From positions 62,001-126,000 of the forward strand of contig NZ_RCWB01000007.1 in assembly GCF_018448885.1 (NCBI RefSeq): 64,000 nucleotides of DNA, given 5' to 3'. Origin of the DNA: Photorhabdus caribbeanensis (GTDB taxonomy: Bacteria; Pseudomonadota; Gammaproteobacteria; Enterobacterales; Enterobacteriaceae). Both the position numbers and the translations under genes were made by a program. A model generated the notes under the pieces. It saw only the letters and a program-made list of their open reading frames with translations. It was not told the origin of the DNA and searched no databases. This document shows positions 9,702-22,100 of the stretch, piece by piece. Every line of letters begins with the position of its first letter. Positions within the stretch are counted from its first letter, which is position 1.

Positions 9702-10253
9702 TCATTCTGCGAATATATCTTCCGGGTAAGGAAAATGTTCCGCTTTTAACGGAGGCGTATTGTAAAACGATTGCAGCCCCTGAATAAAGCACTCCGCTCT
9801 TGCAGGTATCCCCTGCGCTAAATAGTCCATGATCTGATCATGAACTTTACGCTGAAAAGCTAATCTATCAGGCTCAAAATCCCCTTCAAGGTTGTCACAA
9901 CTAACATTAAACGGAAAACCTGCCGCAGTACAAAACAACCAATCAAGTGCCTGTGGTTTAATTTCTACTTTTTCAAATTCACTTTGCGTCTGTGCGTCAC
10001 GCCCATCCGGGCAATACCAGTAACCAAAATCCACCAATTTCCGGCGCTCTTGACCCGCAATGCACCAATGAGCAATTTCATGTAATGCACTGGCATAGAA
10101 GCCATGAGCAAATACAATTCGGTTATAAGGAGTCTCTTCATCTGCCGGCAGGTAAATAGGTTCGCCATCACCTTTAACCAAACGTGTGTTGTATTCGTCA
10201 CCAAAACAGCGATTGAAAATATCAATAAGTTGTTGATAGTTATGCGTTATCAT
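9702..10253 (-). CDS. epmC: Elongation factor P hydroxylase EpmC (YfcM)
   Basis: 183 residues, matching E. coli EpmC (182 aa) along its length. It hydroxylates the beta-lysyl-lysine of elongation factor P, the last step after EpmA and EpmB. The metal-binding HEIAHWC segment (about residues 56-62) and the following DFGYWYCPDGRDAQTQSEFE motif are conserved. Gene order yfcA-epmC-yfcL is kept. The ATG at 10253 aligns with the E. coli start, allowing for a short N-terminal difference. Confidence 0.95.
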   Translation of the reverse strand: MITHNYQQLIDIFNRCFGDEYNTRLVKGDGEPIYLPADEETPYNRIVFAHGFYASALHEIAHWCIAGQERRKLVDFGYWYCPDGRDAQTQSEFEKVEIKPQALDWLFCTAAGFPFNVSCDNLEGDFEPDRLAFQRKVHDQIMDYLAQGIPARAECFIQGLQSFYNTPPLKAEHFPYPEDIFAE

Positions 10254-10275
10254 GAATTAAAAACAAAACCCTGAA

Positions 10276-11079
10276 TCAAAAATAAAATGCCAGCCAACTA
10301 CGGATCGTATCGCCGTGATTATCATTCAGTAATTTAATACTCATCAAAAAGGAGATGATGACAATCATAGGGCGAATCAGTTTCTGTCCATGAGTCAAAA
10401 CTAAACTCGCACCCAACCGCGCACCAATCACCTGCCCTGCCAACATTACAAGGCCCAATACCCACAAAACTTGACCGCCAAGGATAAAAAGCGCTAATGA
10501 ACCTACATTGGAAGCAAAGTTCAGTACTTTAGCATGAGCGGTGGATTTCGCCAGGTTATAACCACACAACACGACATAAGCTAACGCATAAAATGAGCCA
10601 ACACCGGGGCCAAATATGCCGTCATATAAACCCAGTCCACTCCCGACAAGCAAAGCAAATGCCACAGGCGTCAAGCGACGATGGCGCTCTTCTCTGCCAA
10701 TAGTTGGCGTCAAAAGGAAATAAAGACCAATAATAATGACCAGAACCGGTAATAGCTGACAGAGAAAATCTGGCTTTATAAATTGGACAATAATCGCACC
10801 AGCCACTGAGCCAAGTAATGTCATCAATATGGCAAAGCGTTGAGATTTGAGATCAACCGCACCATAACGGACAAAATAGACGCTGGCAGAAAATGAACCT
10901 CCCACTGCCTGTAACTTGTTTGTCGCCAATGCCTGTACCGGAGAGACGCCAACGGATAACAGCGCCGGAATAGTTAGTAAACCGCCGCCGCCAGAAATCG
11001 AGTCAATAAATCCAGCCATCATTGCAACCAAAAAGAGCAGAATGTAAACTTCCGCACCTGACGACAATAACCAGTCCAT
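10276..11079 (-). CDS. yfcA: TSUP (TauE/SafE) family membrane transporter YfcA
   Basis: 267-residue polytopic inner-membrane protein with about eight helices. The N-terminal GFIDSISGGGGLLTIPALL and the C-terminal-half repeat GLYDGIFGPGVGSFYALA are the twin glycine-rich motifs of the sulfite exporter TauE/SafE family. It is probably an exporter of a small sulfur-containing anion; the substrate of YfcA is not established. In E. coli mepA lies between aroC and yfcA; here the gap to the aroC stop is only 89 bases, so mepA is missing. Confidence 0.92.
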   Translation of the reverse strand: MDWLLSSGAEVYILLFLVAMMAGFIDSISGGGGLLTIPALLSVGVSPVQALATNKLQAVGGSFSASVYFVRYGAVDLKSQRFAILMTLLGSVAGAIIVQFIKPDFLCQLLPVLVIIIGLYFLLTPTIGREERHRRLTPVAFALLVGSGLGLYDGIFGPGVGSFYALAYVVLCGYNLAKSTAHAKVLNFASNVGSLALFILGGQVLWVLGLVMLAGQVIGARLGASLVLTHGQKLIRPMIVIISFLMSIKLLNDNHGDTIRSWLAFYF

Positions 11080-11168
11080 ATTTCATCCCATCAACAGCAA
11101 CTTCTTATCAATATTCAAGCTACCCATTTCAGTCTCTGGGATTTTCAAGGCTAGCTTCATTCTCAAGT

Positions 11169-12254
11169 TCACCAGCGAGGAAGGCTGGATTCGATATCAG
11201 CACACTGCGCCCTCTGGCGTAATAGGTGGTCCATCAGCACGATAGCTACCATTGCTTCTGCAATCGGCACAGCTCGAATACCAACACAAGGATCATGGCG
11301 GCCACGAGTGATCATTTCCACTTCTTCACCCTGACGATTAATCGTTTTACCCGGCACCATAATGCTGGACGTTGGCTTCAATGCAATATGAGCAATAATT
11401 GGCTGACTGCTGCTAATACCACCCAGAATCCCGCCCGCATGATTACTGGTGAATCCCCGAGCAGTTATTTCATCTCGGTTTTCGCTGCCGCGTAAATTGA
11501 TAACACCGAAACCATCACCAATTTCGACGCCTTTTACTGCGTTAATACTCATCAGCGCATGAGCAATATCAGCATCAAGACGGTCAAAAACCGGTTCTCC
11601 CAAACCAGCCGGAACATTTTCCGCGACAACAGTCACTTTCGCGCCAATAGAATCCCCCGCTTTTTTCAGTTCACGCATCAAGGCATCAAGTTGTTCAAGT
11701 TTAGTCTCATCAGGACTGAAAAATGGGTTTTGTTCCACCTGTTCCCAATCTTTCAATTGGCAATGGATATTGCCCATTTGAGTCAAACAGGCACGGACAC
11801 GAATACCATATTTATCCAGCAAATATTTTTTCGCTATTGCACCTGCGGCAACACGCATTGCCGTTTCACGCGCAGAAGAGCGGCCCCCACCACGATAGTC
11901 ACGGATACCGTATTTCTGTTCATAAGTGTAATCAGCATGGCCTGGACGAAACACATCTTTAATAGCACTGTAATCCTGAGAACGTTGGTCAGTATTTTCA
12001 ATGAGTAAACCGATACTGGTACCGGTCGTCACCCCCTCAAATACACCCGAAAGAATGCGAACCTGATCCGGCTCACGGCGCTGTGTTGTATAACGGGAAG
12101 TCCCCGGACGACGCCTATCTAAATCAATTTGCAAATCGGCTTCTGTGATTGCAATGCCCGGTGGCACACCATCGACAATACATCCCAACGCCAAACCGTG
12201 AGATTCGCCAAAAGTGGCGACCCGGAAAAATTGCCCGATACTATTTCCCGCCAT
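11169..12254 (-). CDS. aroC: Chorismate synthase
   Basis: 361 residues, the standard length. AroC converts 5-enolpyruvylshikimate-3-phosphate to chorismate with reduced FMN, the last common step of aromatic biosynthesis. Family motifs are visible: TFGESHG near the N-terminus, the arginine-rich [30 protein letters not shown] and the late [24 protein letters not shown] precedes the ATG. It follows prmB with an 82-base gap, as in E. coli. Confidence 0.97.
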   Translation of the reverse strand: MAGNSIGQFFRVATFGESHGLALGCIVDGVPPGIAITEADLQIDLDRRRPGTSRYTTQRREPDQVRILSGVFEGVTTGTSIGLLIENTDQRSQDYSAIKDVFRPGHADYTYEQKYGIRDYRGGGRSSARETAMRVAAGAIAKKYLLDKYGIRVRACLTQMGNIHCQLKDWEQVEQNPFFSPDETKLEQLDALMRELKKAGDSIGAKVTVVAENVPAGLGEPVFDRLDADIAHALMSINAVKGVEIGDGFGVINLRGSENRDEITARGFTSNHAGGILGGISSSQPIIAHIALKPTSSIMVPGKTINRQGEEVEMITRGRHDPCVGIRAVPIAEAMVAIVLMDHLLRQRAQCADIESSLPRW

Positions 12255-12336
12255 CCCAATTCCTTCCTGTTAATCGTGCTTTTATTTGACTCTGCCTGTT
12301 TTGCATTATTACCGCAGTTACAACCTATCCAATTAT

Positions 12337-13269
12337 TCAATCTTTGAATAAGCGAAAATGTTCGTGATGTTCAACCAACTGTTGACGTGTCAACATAAAT
12401 ACGCCATCACCACCATATTCAAATTCCAACCAGGTAAATGGCACATCAGGATATTGTTCAATCAAATGCACCATACTGTTGCCAACCTCACAAATCAACA
12501 CACCTCGTTCAGTGAGAAAATCTGGAGCAGTCGCCAGAATACGGCGTGCCAGTTTCAAACCATCTGAACCCGCCGCCAAACCCAATTCAGGCTCACGGCG
12601 AAACTCTTCCGGCAAGTCGCTCATATCCTCGGCATCGACATAAGGCGGATTTGTGACAATAAGATCGTATTTAACCGGCGGCATATCGCGGAACAGATCA
12701 GAACGAATCGGAATAACCCGGTGGTCAAGGCTATGATTCTGAATATTCTGTTCAGTCACGGCCAGCACATCCGCGGAAATATCTACAGCATCTATTTCTG
12801 CTTCCGGGAAAGCATATGCACAGGCAATAGCAATACAACCACTACCCGTGCAGAGATCGAGGATATTGGCAGGTTGGTCAGGGATCAATCCCGTAAATTC
12901 ATTATTAATTAATTCACCAATCGGTGAACGCGGAACCAAAACCCGTTCATCAACATAAAATTCATGACCACAAAACCAGGCTCTGTTAGTCAAATAAGCA
13001 ACTGGAATGCGCTCATTAATACGGCGCAGTACCCGCTCGACAATACGATGACGTTCAGTTGATGTCAGTCGCGTAGTTAGCATCTCTTGTGGGATATCCA
13101 GCGGCAAAAACAGCGATGGAAGAACCAATTGCAGTGCTTCATCCCAAGGATTGTCTGTACCGTGCCCGTAATAGATATTCGCCGCATTAAACCGGCTAAC
13201 AGACCAGCGCAACATATCCTGAATGGTATATAACTCAGCTACTGCCTCATCGATAAAAATCTTGTCCAA
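12337..13269 (-). CDS. prmB: Ribosomal protein L3 N5-glutamine methyltransferase PrmB
   Basis: 310 residues, collinear with E. coli PrmB. It methylates a glutamine of ribosomal protein uL3 with S-adenosylmethionine, aiding 50S assembly. The SAM site [14 protein letters not shown] and the catalytic [10 protein letters not shown] motif are present. It starts with TTG, as the E. coli gene does, preceded by GGAGG. In E. coli smrB lies divergently just beyond its start; here that junction has been opened by about 30 kb of hut and NRPS genes. Confidence 0.96.
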   Translation of the reverse strand: MDKIFIDEAVAELYTIQDMLRWSVSRFNAANIYYGHGTDNPWDEALQLVLPSLFLPLDIPQEMLTTRLTSTERHRIVERVLRRINERIPVAYLTNRAWFCGHEFYVDERVLVPRSPIGELINNEFTGLIPDQPANILDLCTGSGCIAIACAYAFPEAEIDAVDISADVLAVTEQNIQNHSLDHRVIPIRSDLFRDMPPVKYDLIVTNPPYVDAEDMSDLPEEFRREPELGLAAGSDGLKLARRILATAPDFLTERGVLICEVGNSMVHLIEQYPDVPFTWLEFEYGGDGVFMLTRQQLVEHHEHFRLFKD

Positions 13270-13456
13270 AAGCGCCTCCAGCCCTGCAAATTCATTAGCC
13301 TGCTAGTTTGCCACGATCATTGAAACAAATCAGCTTTATATCAGGCTAATGACATAGAATTTTAAGTACTAATGTTCAGCAAGCAATGAATTAAGGAATG
13401 ACAATTAAAAAGGCAGCTCGGATGTTCTATTGCAGATTTTTAATTAATTTTCAGCT

Positions 13457-13488
13457 CAAACCGTCTTATTCAACAACAAGACGGTTTG
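13457..13488. terminator. Stem-loop downstream of the hut permease
   Basis: CAAACCGTCTT and AAGACGGTTTG form an 11-bp perfect stem with a 10-base loop, 13 bases beyond the permease stop. It likely terminates the hutU-hutH-permease operon, although no clear T run follows on the minus strand. Confidence 0.6.
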
Positions 13489-13500
13489 GTTTCTACATAT

Positions 13501-14895
13501 TTAACATTGTGTTTCTTTGACTGATTGAGCGCTCACAATAATGACATTTTTTCGTATCCATAAATAATAGGCGGATGTTAACAGCACGATCCATACTCCT
13601 CCCACATAGAACGCAATACGTGTCGCTGGAAAGTAACTGAGAACAGCAATAATAAATATCATAAACACGATGGTCAGAATCGGCGCAACAGGCCACATCG
13701 GTACTGGGAATTGTAATTTCTGCACTTCTCCCGGCGACATTTTTCTGCGCATAGCAAATTGAGATAGCAAAATCATTAACCAAACCCACACGGTGGCAAA
13801 AGTCGCAATCGAAGCAATAATCACGAATACCTGTTTAGGGAGCAAGTAATTGAGAACCACAGCACACAATAATGCCAGCGTCATAACCATGATTGTCACC
13901 CAAGGCACCCCGTTACGGCTTAAATGCATAAATTTTTTATGGGCTAATCCTTTCTCGGCCATACCGTACATCATACGACCAGCACCAAAGATATCGCTGT
14001 TAATGGCCGAAATTGCCGCCGTAATGACGACAATATTCAGAATATTCGCCGCCGAACCAATGCCTAACCCCTGAAATATTGCGACAAATGGGCTACCTTC
14101 TTGGCCGATGCTGTTCCAAGGGTAAATTGCCATTAATACAAAAATAGTGAATACATAAAACAGAAGAATACGAAACGGGATAGAGTTAATCGCTTGCGGG
14201 ATCATTTTCGCCGGATTCTTAGCTTCACTGGATGTAATACCGATAATTTCAATACCACCGAAAGCAAACATGACAACAGCCAGAGACTCAATAATGCCGC
14301 CCAACCCATTAGGCATAAACCCACCGTGTTGCCACAGATTGTGAATTCCCGTCGCCTGAAAATGGCCGCTAAAACCAAACAGAATAATACCTGTTCCGGC
14401 AATAATCATGGCGCTGATTGCAGCAACTTTCAGAATCGATAACCAGAATTCCATTTCGCCAAACACTTTAACTTTACAAAGATTAAGTGCGCCAATAATG
14501 AAAATAATACTCAGTACCCATATCCAGCGCGGTACTTCCGGGTACCATAGCCCCATATAAATGCCAAAAGCAGTCACATCCGCCAGACAAACGATGATCA
14601 TTTCGAAAGTATAAGTCCAGCCGGTAATAAATCCGGGCAATGGGCCTAAATATTGATGAGCGTAACTGGCGAAAGAACCGGCATCCGGCCTGTGGACCGC
14701 CATTTCGCCTAAAGCGCGCATAACCATAAAGACAGCAGCACCGCCTATTAAATAAGCTAACAATACCGCCGGACCTGCCATACTTATTGCTTCAGCAGAA
14801 CCATAAAAAAGACCTGTACCAATCGCAGAACCCAACGCCATAAACCGGATATGACGTGCGTTGAGTCCTCGCTCTAGTTGTAATGAGGCTTGCAT
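13501..14895 (-). CDS. Amino-acid permease (APC superfamily, ProY/HutT-like), probable histidine permease
   Basis: 464 residues, about 12 membrane helices, with the AAT-family N-terminus [20 protein letters not shown] and the [18 protein letters not shown] consensus. It is closest by eye to E. coli ProY, a family to which histidine permeases called HutT also belong. It lies directly downstream of hutH in the same orientation, 87 bases away, so the likely job is uptake of histidine (or urocanate) for the pathway. A good AGAGGG ribosome site precedes the ATG. Substrate is inferred from context. Confidence 0.85.
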   Translation of the reverse strand: MQASLQLERGLNARHIRFMALGSAIGTGLFYGSAEAISMAGPAVLLAYLIGGAAVFMVMRALGEMAVHRPDAGSFASYAHQYLGPLPGFITGWTYTFEMIIVCLADVTAFGIYMGLWYPEVPRWIWVLSIIFIIGALNLCKVKVFGEMEFWLSILKVAAISAMIIAGTGIILFGFSGHFQATGIHNLWQHGGFMPNGLGGIIESLAVVMFAFGGIEIIGITSSEAKNPAKMIPQAINSIPFRILLFYVFTIFVLMAIYPWNSIGQEGSPFVAIFQGLGIGSAANILNIVVITAAISAINSDIFGAGRMMYGMAEKGLAHKKFMHLSRNGVPWVTIMVMTLALLCAVVLNYLLPKQVFVIIASIATFATVWVWLMILLSQFAMRRKMSPGEVQKLQFPVPMWPVAPILTIVFMIFIIAVLSYFPATRIAFYVGGVWIVLLTSAYYLWIRKNVIIVSAQSVKETQC

Positions 14896-14953
14896 GATTT
14901 ACCCTCTTATCTTTTATTATTGGGTTTTATCAGAAAGATAAATGTGACAATCA

Positions 14954-14972
14954 GGCCGGTCAGGCACCGGCC
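14954..14972. repeat. Intra-operon hairpin between hutH and the permease
   Basis: GGCCGGT-CAGGC-ACCGGCC, a 7-bp GC-rich stem with a 5-base loop in the gap between hutH and the permease. No T run follows, so it more likely stabilises the upstream mRNA end or lowers downstream expression than terminates fully. Confidence 0.45.
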
Positions 14973-14982
14973 ATTGGTTTAT

Positions 14983-16527
14983 TTAATGGTTATTTTTACT
15001 CTGTAATATCTGTCCAGAAGGAAGTAATGAGGAGAGATGTTGCTCGGCTAATAATTTCACAGCAGCATCAATATCAGGCGCAAAAAAACGATCCTGATCG
15101 TAATAATCTACTTTCGCTCGCAGGATATTACGCGCTTCTTCCAAAATCGGGCTGCTTTTCAGGCCATTGCGGAAATCGATTCCCTGACAGGCAGATAGCC
15201 ATTCCACTGCCAGAATACCTCGGGTATTTTCTGCCATTTCCCATAAACGACGCCCCGCAGCCGGCGCCATTGATACATGATCTTCCTGATTGGCCGAAGT
15301 CGGTAAACTGTCAACACTCGCCGGGTGCGCCAACGCTTTATTTTCACTGGCAAGCGCCGCTGCCGTCACCTGTGCAATCATAAAACCTGAATTCACCCCA
15401 CCATTCTCAACTAGGAAAGGCGGAAGCTGTGACATATGTGAATCCATCAACAACGCAATACGTCGTTCTGACAATGCACCTATCTCTGCTAATACCAGCG
15501 CTAAATTATCAGACGCCATTGCAACAGGTTCAGCATGGAAGTTACCGCCGGAAATCACCTCGCCCTGCTCAGCAAACACCAATGGGTTATCAGATACGGC
15601 ATTAGCTTCAGTCAGAATAACCTCAGCAGCATGGCGCAACTGAGTCAGGCAAGCGCCCATGACTTGTGGCTGACAACGTAATGAATAAGGGTCCTGTACC
15701 TTGGGGCAATTGATGTGAGAATCTGATAGTTCGCTGCTCTCTTCCAATACATAACGATACAATGCAGCAACATCGATCTGCCCTTGTTGCCCCCGTACCG
15801 CATGTACACGGGCATCAAATGGTTTACGTGAACCCAATGTCGCCTCTACGGATAAAGAACCACAAACTATCGCTGCCGCCAGCAGATCTTCTGCTTCAAA
15901 TAACCCACGTAATGCAAAAGCAGTGGATACTTGGGTTCCATTGAGTAACGCCAAACCTTCTTTAGCCGCTAATGTAATGGGTTGTAAATTAGCCTTTGCC
16001 AGCGCTTCTTTGGCTGACAGCCATTCGCCCTGATAACGCGCTTGCCCTTCCCCAAGTAATAACAGGCTCATATGTGCCAACGGCGCCAAATCACCAGAAG
16101 CCCCCACCGATCCTTTACAAGGAATATGAGGATAAATTTCCGCATTGACTAACGCGATTAATGCCTGGATAACTGTAAGACGAATACCGGAGTAACCACG
16201 GGAGAGGCTGTTAATTTTCAATACCATGATCAACCGAGTCATATTATCGTCCAACGCTTCGCCGACCCCGGCAGCATGAGAGACAACCAACGAACGCTGT
16301 AGTTTTTCTAAATCATCTTCTTCGATCCTTGTACTGGCTAATAGCCCGAACCCGGTATTAATTCCATAGGCAGTGCGATTTTCAGCAAGAATCGCGTTAA
16401 CACACTCCACGCTGTGATCAATAGCAGGAAAAATCTGACTATCCAGAGCGATTTTCACCGGTTGTAGATAAACCTGACGTAGTTCATCAAGGGTCAATTT
16501 ACCTGGATAAATAGTTAACTGCTTCAT
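14983..16527 (-). CDS. hutH: Histidine ammonia-lyase
   Basis: 514 residues, usual length. HutH removes ammonia from L-histidine to give trans-urocanate, the first step of histidine degradation. The internal Ala-Ser-Gly triad that cyclises to the MIO cofactor is seen in [15 protein letters not shown] (about residues 138-152), with the AYGINTGFG substrate-loop motif near residue 53. AAGGAA precedes the ATG. The start lies 8 bases after the hutU stop, so the two are co-transcribed under the HutC-like operator upstream of hutU. Confidence 0.97.
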   Translation of the reverse strand: MKQLTIYPGKLTLDELRQVYLQPVKIALDSQIFPAIDHSVECVNAILAENRTAYGINTGFGLLASTRIEEDDLEKLQRSLVVSHAAGVGEALDDNMTRLIMVLKINSLSRGYSGIRLTVIQALIALVNAEIYPHIPCKGSVGASGDLAPLAHMSLLLLGEGQARYQGEWLSAKEALAKANLQPITLAAKEGLALLNGTQVSTAFALRGLFEAEDLLAAAIVCGSLSVEATLGSRKPFDARVHAVRGQQGQIDVAALYRYVLEESSELSDSHINCPKVQDPYSLRCQPQVMGACLTQLRHAAEVILTEANAVSDNPLVFAEQGEVISGGNFHAEPVAMASDNLALVLAEIGALSERRIALLMDSHMSQLPPFLVENGGVNSGFMIAQVTAAALASENKALAHPASVDSLPTSANQEDHVSMAPAAGRRLWEMAENTRGILAVEWLSACQGIDFRNGLKSSPILEEARNILRAKVDYYDQDRFFAPDIDAAVKLLAEQHLSSLLPSGQILQSKNNH

Positions 16528-16535
16528 AATGTTCC

Positions 16536-18215
16536 TTATTTTGTATTAAGCATCGGCAAGTCTAATCCTTGCTCTTTGGCACAATGGATAGCGATTTCAT
16601 AACCTGCATCAGCATGACGCATAACCCCAGTGGCGGGATCGTTATGCAACACCCGAGCGATACGCTCTGCGGCTTCATCGGTTCCATCACAAACAATCAC
16701 CATACCGGAATGTTGTGAGAAACCCATGCCGACACCACCGCCATGATGCAGAGAAACCCAGGTCGCGCCGCTAGCAGTGTTAAGTAAGGCGTTTAACAAC
16801 GGCCAGTCCGAAACAGCGTCAGAGCCATCACTCATAGATTCAGTTTCGCGGTTCGGACTGGCTACAGAGCCGGAATCCAGATGGTCACGGCCAATAACAA
16901 TCGGCGCCGAAAGTTCGCCACTGCGTACCATTTCGTTAAAAGCTAACCCTAGTTTGGCTCGTTGCCCTAAACCGACCCAACAGATACGGGCAGGTAAACC
17001 CTGAAAGCTGATGCGTTCCCTCGCCATATCTAACCAATGATGCAAATGTTGATCATCGGGGAGTAATTCTTTAACTTTGGCGTCAGTTTTATAGATATCC
17101 TGTGGATCGCCGGAAAGCGCTACCCAGCGGAAAGGCCCAATACCACGGCAAAATAACGGGCGAATGTAGGTAGGAACAAAACCAGGAAAATCGAAAGCAT
17201 TTTCTACGCCGACTTCATATGCCATTTGGCGAATGTTGTTGCCGTAATCAAAAACAGGAATGCCCTGCTGTTGGAAAATCAACATCGCCTTAACATGTTC
17301 CATCATTGAAGATTTTGCTGCTTTGATGACCTCCTCGGGCGCTGAAATAGCGCGTTGGCGGTATTCTTCCCAACTCCAGTTTTCTGGCAAATAGCCGTTG
17401 AGAGGATCGTGTGCGCTTGTCTGGTCAGTGACTAAATCCGGGCGTACGCCACGACGAACTAATTCCGGCAAAACTTCAGCCGCATTACCACACAGAGCGA
17501 TAGAGATGGCTTTGCCTTCCTGAGTGTATTTTTCGATCCGAGCCAAGGCATCATCCAGATCTTTCGCTTGTTCATCGACATAACCAGTACGCAGACGGAA
17601 ATCAATTCTGCTTTGCTGACACTCAATATTTAGCGAACACGCTCCAGCCAATGTTGCAGCCAATGGTTGTGCTCCCCCCATACCGCCCAAACCAGCAGTT
17701 AACACCCAACGACCCTGTAAGTTACCGTCATAATGCTGACGGCCAGCTTCCACAAACGTTTCATAAGTACCTTGAACAATTCCCTGGCTGCCAATGTAAA
17801 TCCAACTACCCGCCGTCATTTGGCCGTACATAGCCAGCCCTTTAGCATCTAACTCGTTGAAATGTTCCCAAGTCGCCCAATGCGGCACCAAATTCGAATT
17901 TGCAATGAGTACCCGTGGAGCATTGCTATGGGTTTTAAATACCCCAACTGGTTTACCCGATTGGATTAATAACGTTTCGTCGTCTTCCAACTTTTTCAAT
18001 GTTTCAATGATCTTGTCATAACATTCCCAATCTCTAGCAGCCCGGCCAATGCCGCCATACACCACCAGTTCATGAGGATTTTCAGCAACTTCTGGATCAA
18101 GATTATTCATTAACATGCGTAGAGGAGCTTCGGTTAACCAGCTTTTAGCTGTTAATTTTGTTCCCCTCGGTGCCCGGATATCGACATTACGAAATTTACT
18201 ATTCTGGGCGGTCAC
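16536..18215 (-). CDS. hutU: Urocanate hydratase
   Basis: 559 residues from the chosen start. HutU hydrates urocanate to imidazolone propionate using tightly bound NAD. The family landmarks [13 protein letters not shown] (NAD fold) and the [17 protein letters not shown] stretch are seen. The start is placed at the GTG of [10 protein letters not shown] because AAGGAG stands 8 bases upstream; a longer frame to 18281 would read through the operator. It leads the hutU-hutH-permease operon. The NRPS gene is divergent from it, starting 956 bases away. Confidence 0.96.
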   Translation of the reverse strand: MTAQNSKFRNVDIRAPRGTKLTAKSWLTEAPLRMLMNNLDPEVAENPHELVVYGGIGRAARDWECYDKIIETLKKLEDDETLLIQSGKPVGVFKTHSNAPRVLIANSNLVPHWATWEHFNELDAKGLAMYGQMTAGSWIYIGSQGIVQGTYETFVEAGRQHYDGNLQGRWVLTAGLGGMGGAQPLAATLAGACSLNIECQQSRIDFRLRTGYVDEQAKDLDDALARIEKYTQEGKAISIALCGNAAEVLPELVRRGVRPDLVTDQTSAHDPLNGYLPENWSWEEYRQRAISAPEEVIKAAKSSMMEHVKAMLIFQQQGIPVFDYGNNIRQMAYEVGVENAFDFPGFVPTYIRPLFCRGIGPFRWVALSGDPQDIYKTDAKVKELLPDDQHLHHWLDMARERISFQGLPARICWVGLGQRAKLGLAFNEMVRSGELSAPIVIGRDHLDSGSVASPNRETESMSDGSDAVSDWPLLNALLNTASGATWVSLHHGGGVGMGFSQHSGMVIVCDGTDEAAERIARVLHNDPATGVMRHADAGYEIAIHCAKEQGLDLPMLNTK

Positions 18216-18256
18216 GATCTGGCTCCTTTGTGGTCTTTGGATATTTGTTAAATGTA

Positions 18257-18271
18257 TAGTTGTATATACAT
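18257..18271 (-). promoter_or_regulatory. Probable HutC operator upstream of hutU
   Basis: TAGTTGTATATACAT, with the perfect 10-bp palindrome TGTATATACA at its core, 41 bases upstream of the hutU GTG. The same 15 bases occur upstream of hutI (43434-43448). HutC-type GntR regulators bind TGTATA-TACA-like palindromes, and hutC itself is in the window. A second overlapping TGTATAT half-site follows at 18271-18277. Confidence 0.75.
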
Positions 18272-18281
18272 GTATATTCAA

Positions 18282-19171
18282 TAGGCCAAATCGTTAACTA
18301 AAATAACATAATTACAGAGTTATTATTTTTATTTTCTTATAAATCAATTTGTTAATATTATTTCTTTCTAATTATCAATGAATAATGTTTTTCTTATTTT
18401 TGTGTTTACAATCACAAATTATTTACATCAATTTTACAAAAATATAATTTAAGGACGAAAAGGGCTTTCCTGGTACGACAGTCGTAACCCATAACGAGGT
18501 TCAGCAATGGAAGAACTGATATCGACATATTGCCTTATCACTGTGGTGCATGCGGTGCTACAGATACAGGAAAAAATGACGGCATTATCTTGTCAGGAAT
18601 TGTATTGTCTATATTTTATTCAATTTAGCTACTGAGAAAATTTTTAGAAATTACCTCTCAAGGTGCATAGTATCTACTCTCAAAAAGAGTATATAAGATC
18701 ACCTATATTTTTTCGAATCAATTGATTTATTCTTTATTTGTGATTAAAAAATATTAGCGATCTTGCTCTGATTAAAAAGCTTGTTATACAATATAGACAC
18801 CAATTTAAATGACAATCATTATTACGCCGCAAAAAACTATGATTATAATACGATAAATAAAGAAAATAATAATTTACGCAAGTAAATTTAATAAAAATAA
18901 GGTTGGTGACAAATATGTACTCTTAAATGTATAGGAAATTAATAGAAAGTGAATCATTAGCCAATAAATACTATGTTAACTATTTTTTCATGAGGAAGAG
19001 TGTTGAAAGATTGCGAGATTATCTGTAATGACGCTATGATAGATTATGCCAATGCCTATTAAATTAATGCGGTAGCATAAATAATTTGAAGTCAGAAAAG
19101 TAATGAAATCTACTCATTCATGCTATAAATTACAAATAACTTACAAACGGAATACATTCGTATAATTTATT
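18282..19171. other. AT-rich region between hutU and the NRPS genes
   Basis: About 890 bases, very AT-rich, forming the divergent upstream region of hutU and the NRPS. It must hold the NRPS promoter but no site is recognisable. A short frame at 18507-18635 (42 codons, preceded by GAGG) overlaps another short frame with a CGAC cysteine pair; neither is recognised and I do not call a gene. A small ACTCT-CAAAA-AGAGT hairpin lies near 18673-18690. Confidence 0.5.
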
Positions 19172-22100
19172 ATGAAAACATCTGAGGGTTCGCTGGATTC
19201 GAACTTATATAGTCTTCATCCTTCTCAGGAAGATGTGTTTTACGAACAAGCGCTTTATGAGAATAGTCCAATACACAGCCTCGGCTGGTATACATTGATA
19301 GAAAAAAATGTTGATATCGTTATTCTGCAAAAAGCGTGGAATTTACTATATCAACACATTGATATGTTACGTTTACGTATATCAATTAATTCTAATAATG
19401 AAGCTATTCAATATATTCAAAATCAGAGTACGCCAGAATTAATCAAGTGCTACGATGTTTCGGCGCAGCTTGATCCTGAAAAGGAAGCACATCTTTGGAT
19501 GAAGCAACAAGTAGGTATTCCTATCGATTACTTAAAGGAAACTCCATATCAAGTTACAATAATTCGCTTAAATAATGAAAAACACTACTTTTTCACTAAA
19601 TTCCATCATATTATGATTGATGGTGTCGGGCTATATCGACTTCATGAATATGTCCATAAGCTATATACATATATTGAAAACGGAACATCAACAACATGGT
19701 TATCAGAAATCCCACAATATTTAACTACAATAATCAAGTCGAGAAAATATTTCAATAGCATTCAGTATGAAAAAGATAAGAGTTATTGGTTTGATTTTCT
19801 GAAACAAAAAGAAATACATCAATTAACACCCTGTTATCAGAATACAGGCAGTGATAATTGTACGTTAATATTGCCTCTTCCAATTAAAGAAGATTTACGT
19901 ACTTTTTGCAGAGAATACAAAACCAATCCGCTTTTCATCTTTTCGAGTCTGGTCAGCATTATTATGACTGAACTTACAGGACAACAAGAACTGGTTTTTA
20001 ACACGATCACACATGGCAGAGAGGGAAAATCAGAAAAATATGTTGTTGGGATGCATGCAAATATGTATCCGGTGCATTGTCATATTTCTCATGCGGCTAG
20101 TCTAATTGAACAGATTAAATTAACAGAATTCGAACTCAAAAATAGTTATTATCACTGTAAATTTCCTCAATCCCACCTTGCTCGAATTGCTCATAAACAT
20201 AAGCTTTCTTTACCCAATATATCTATTTTCTATGAACGTTTTTCAGAGTCAGACCTCGAAGTCACCGAAAATCAGCACTATCACATAGATGGGGCATTTA
20301 ATATTTATCCTATCGTCTTTAGATTGAAAAACTATGGGTATGCTCAGGAGCTAAAAATAACGATAGATTATCTGCGGAAATACTTTAGTGAGCAGGATGT
20401 CAACAGAATACTTGAACGATTACAAAACCTGTTTATTACCTTACTCAACAATCCTGCATCATTAGTCAGTGAATTACCTATTTTATTAGAACAGGAGCGC
20501 CATACATTACTGCATACCTGGAACCAGCCCAGTATATCCTATCCACAAGACCGTACTCTCCAGCAGAAATTTGAGGCTCAGGCGGCAGCCAGACCAGACA
20601 ACATAGCGTTGGTGTTTGAAGGGAAAACACTGACTTATCGCCAACTAAACGAACGGGCTAACCAGTTGGCCGTGGTGATCCGCGAACAATATCAACAGCA
20701 ATGCAATAAACCCATGCCAGCCGATACGTTAGTGGCTTTGTATCTGGATCGTAGTCTGGAAATGGTCATCAGCATTCTGGCGGTACTGAAAGCAGGGGGA
20801 GCCTATGTACCAATCTCCCCGGAATATCCGCCGGAGCGGGTCCGGTTTATTTTAGAAGATACCGCATCCCCCTGTGTGGTGACTCAACAGCAATATCTGA
20901 CAACGCTAGGGAAATATACGCAGACACAGACTAAACAGCCTACATTGATAGCTACGGATGATCGAACAGTGACAGAAAACCTCTCGACAGAGAATCCGGT
21001 ACCCGTCAGCGGAGCCACAGATCTGGCGTACGTTATCTATACTTCAGGCACAACCGGACAACCGAAAGGCGTGTTGCAGACACATCATAATGTTGTGCGT
21101 TTATTCGCAACTACTCAGGGAGGTTATCAATTTGATCAAAATGATACCTGGGTGCTTTACCATGCTTACACATTTGATTTCAGTGTCTGGGAATTATGGG
21201 GCGCATTGCTCTATGGCGGGCGTTTGATTATTCCGACAGTAGAATGTACGAAGGACTTCGGCAAATTCAGTCGCCTCTGTTCAGATCAGAAAGTTACCGT
21301 ATTAAACCAGACACCCGGGGCATTTTATGCCTTTATTGATGCGTCATTGAATATTGGCGCTGAATTTCCCCATCTTCGCTACGTGATTTTTGGTGGAGAT
21401 AAACTGAATCCAGTTCAATTGAAACCCTGGTGGAACCATTACGGCGATCAATCCCCTACTCTCATCAATATGTATGGGATAACCGAAACAACCGTACATG
21501 TTACCTACAAGAAATTAACCCAAGACGATGCCACAGCAGTATCTTGCATTGGACGACCATTAAATGACATGTATGCCTATGTCTTGAATCACTCCGGGAG
21601 CCTTGTACCTCCTGGCGCCCCCGGAGAGCTTTACATCGGTGGCGCTGGACTGGCGCGAGGATATTTAAACCGGCCTGAACTGACTGCCGAACGTTTTGTG
21701 GAAAATCCATTTGCTACTAATGAAGATAAGGAACGCGGTTACACTCGTCTGTATAAAACCGGCGATTTAGTCCGCTGGCAGCCGGATGGCAATCTGGAAT
21801 ATCTGGGGCGTAATGATTTTCAGGTTACAATCCGCGGCTACCGCATAGAACTGGGCGAAATTGAAACTGCACTCGCTTTGCACCCACAGGTAAAACAGGC
21901 GGTGGTGATCGATCGCGAATATGAGAGTAATAAAGCACTGGCAGCATATCTGGTTACAGCCGAGAAACTCTCAGACGATGGTCTAATCAGTCACTTATCT
22001 TCTCTCTTGCCGGACTATATGCTGCCAGCCAGCTTTACCCGTATTGAAGCCGTGCCTCTAACTCTGAATGGCAAAGTGGATCGGCGGGCATTGCCGGAGC

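Noticed and set aside
18507-18635. 42-codon frame upstream of the NRPS with GAGG before its ATG
   Set aside because: It is unrecognised, overlaps another short frame and lies in an AT-rich promoter region. Support is too weak for a gene call.
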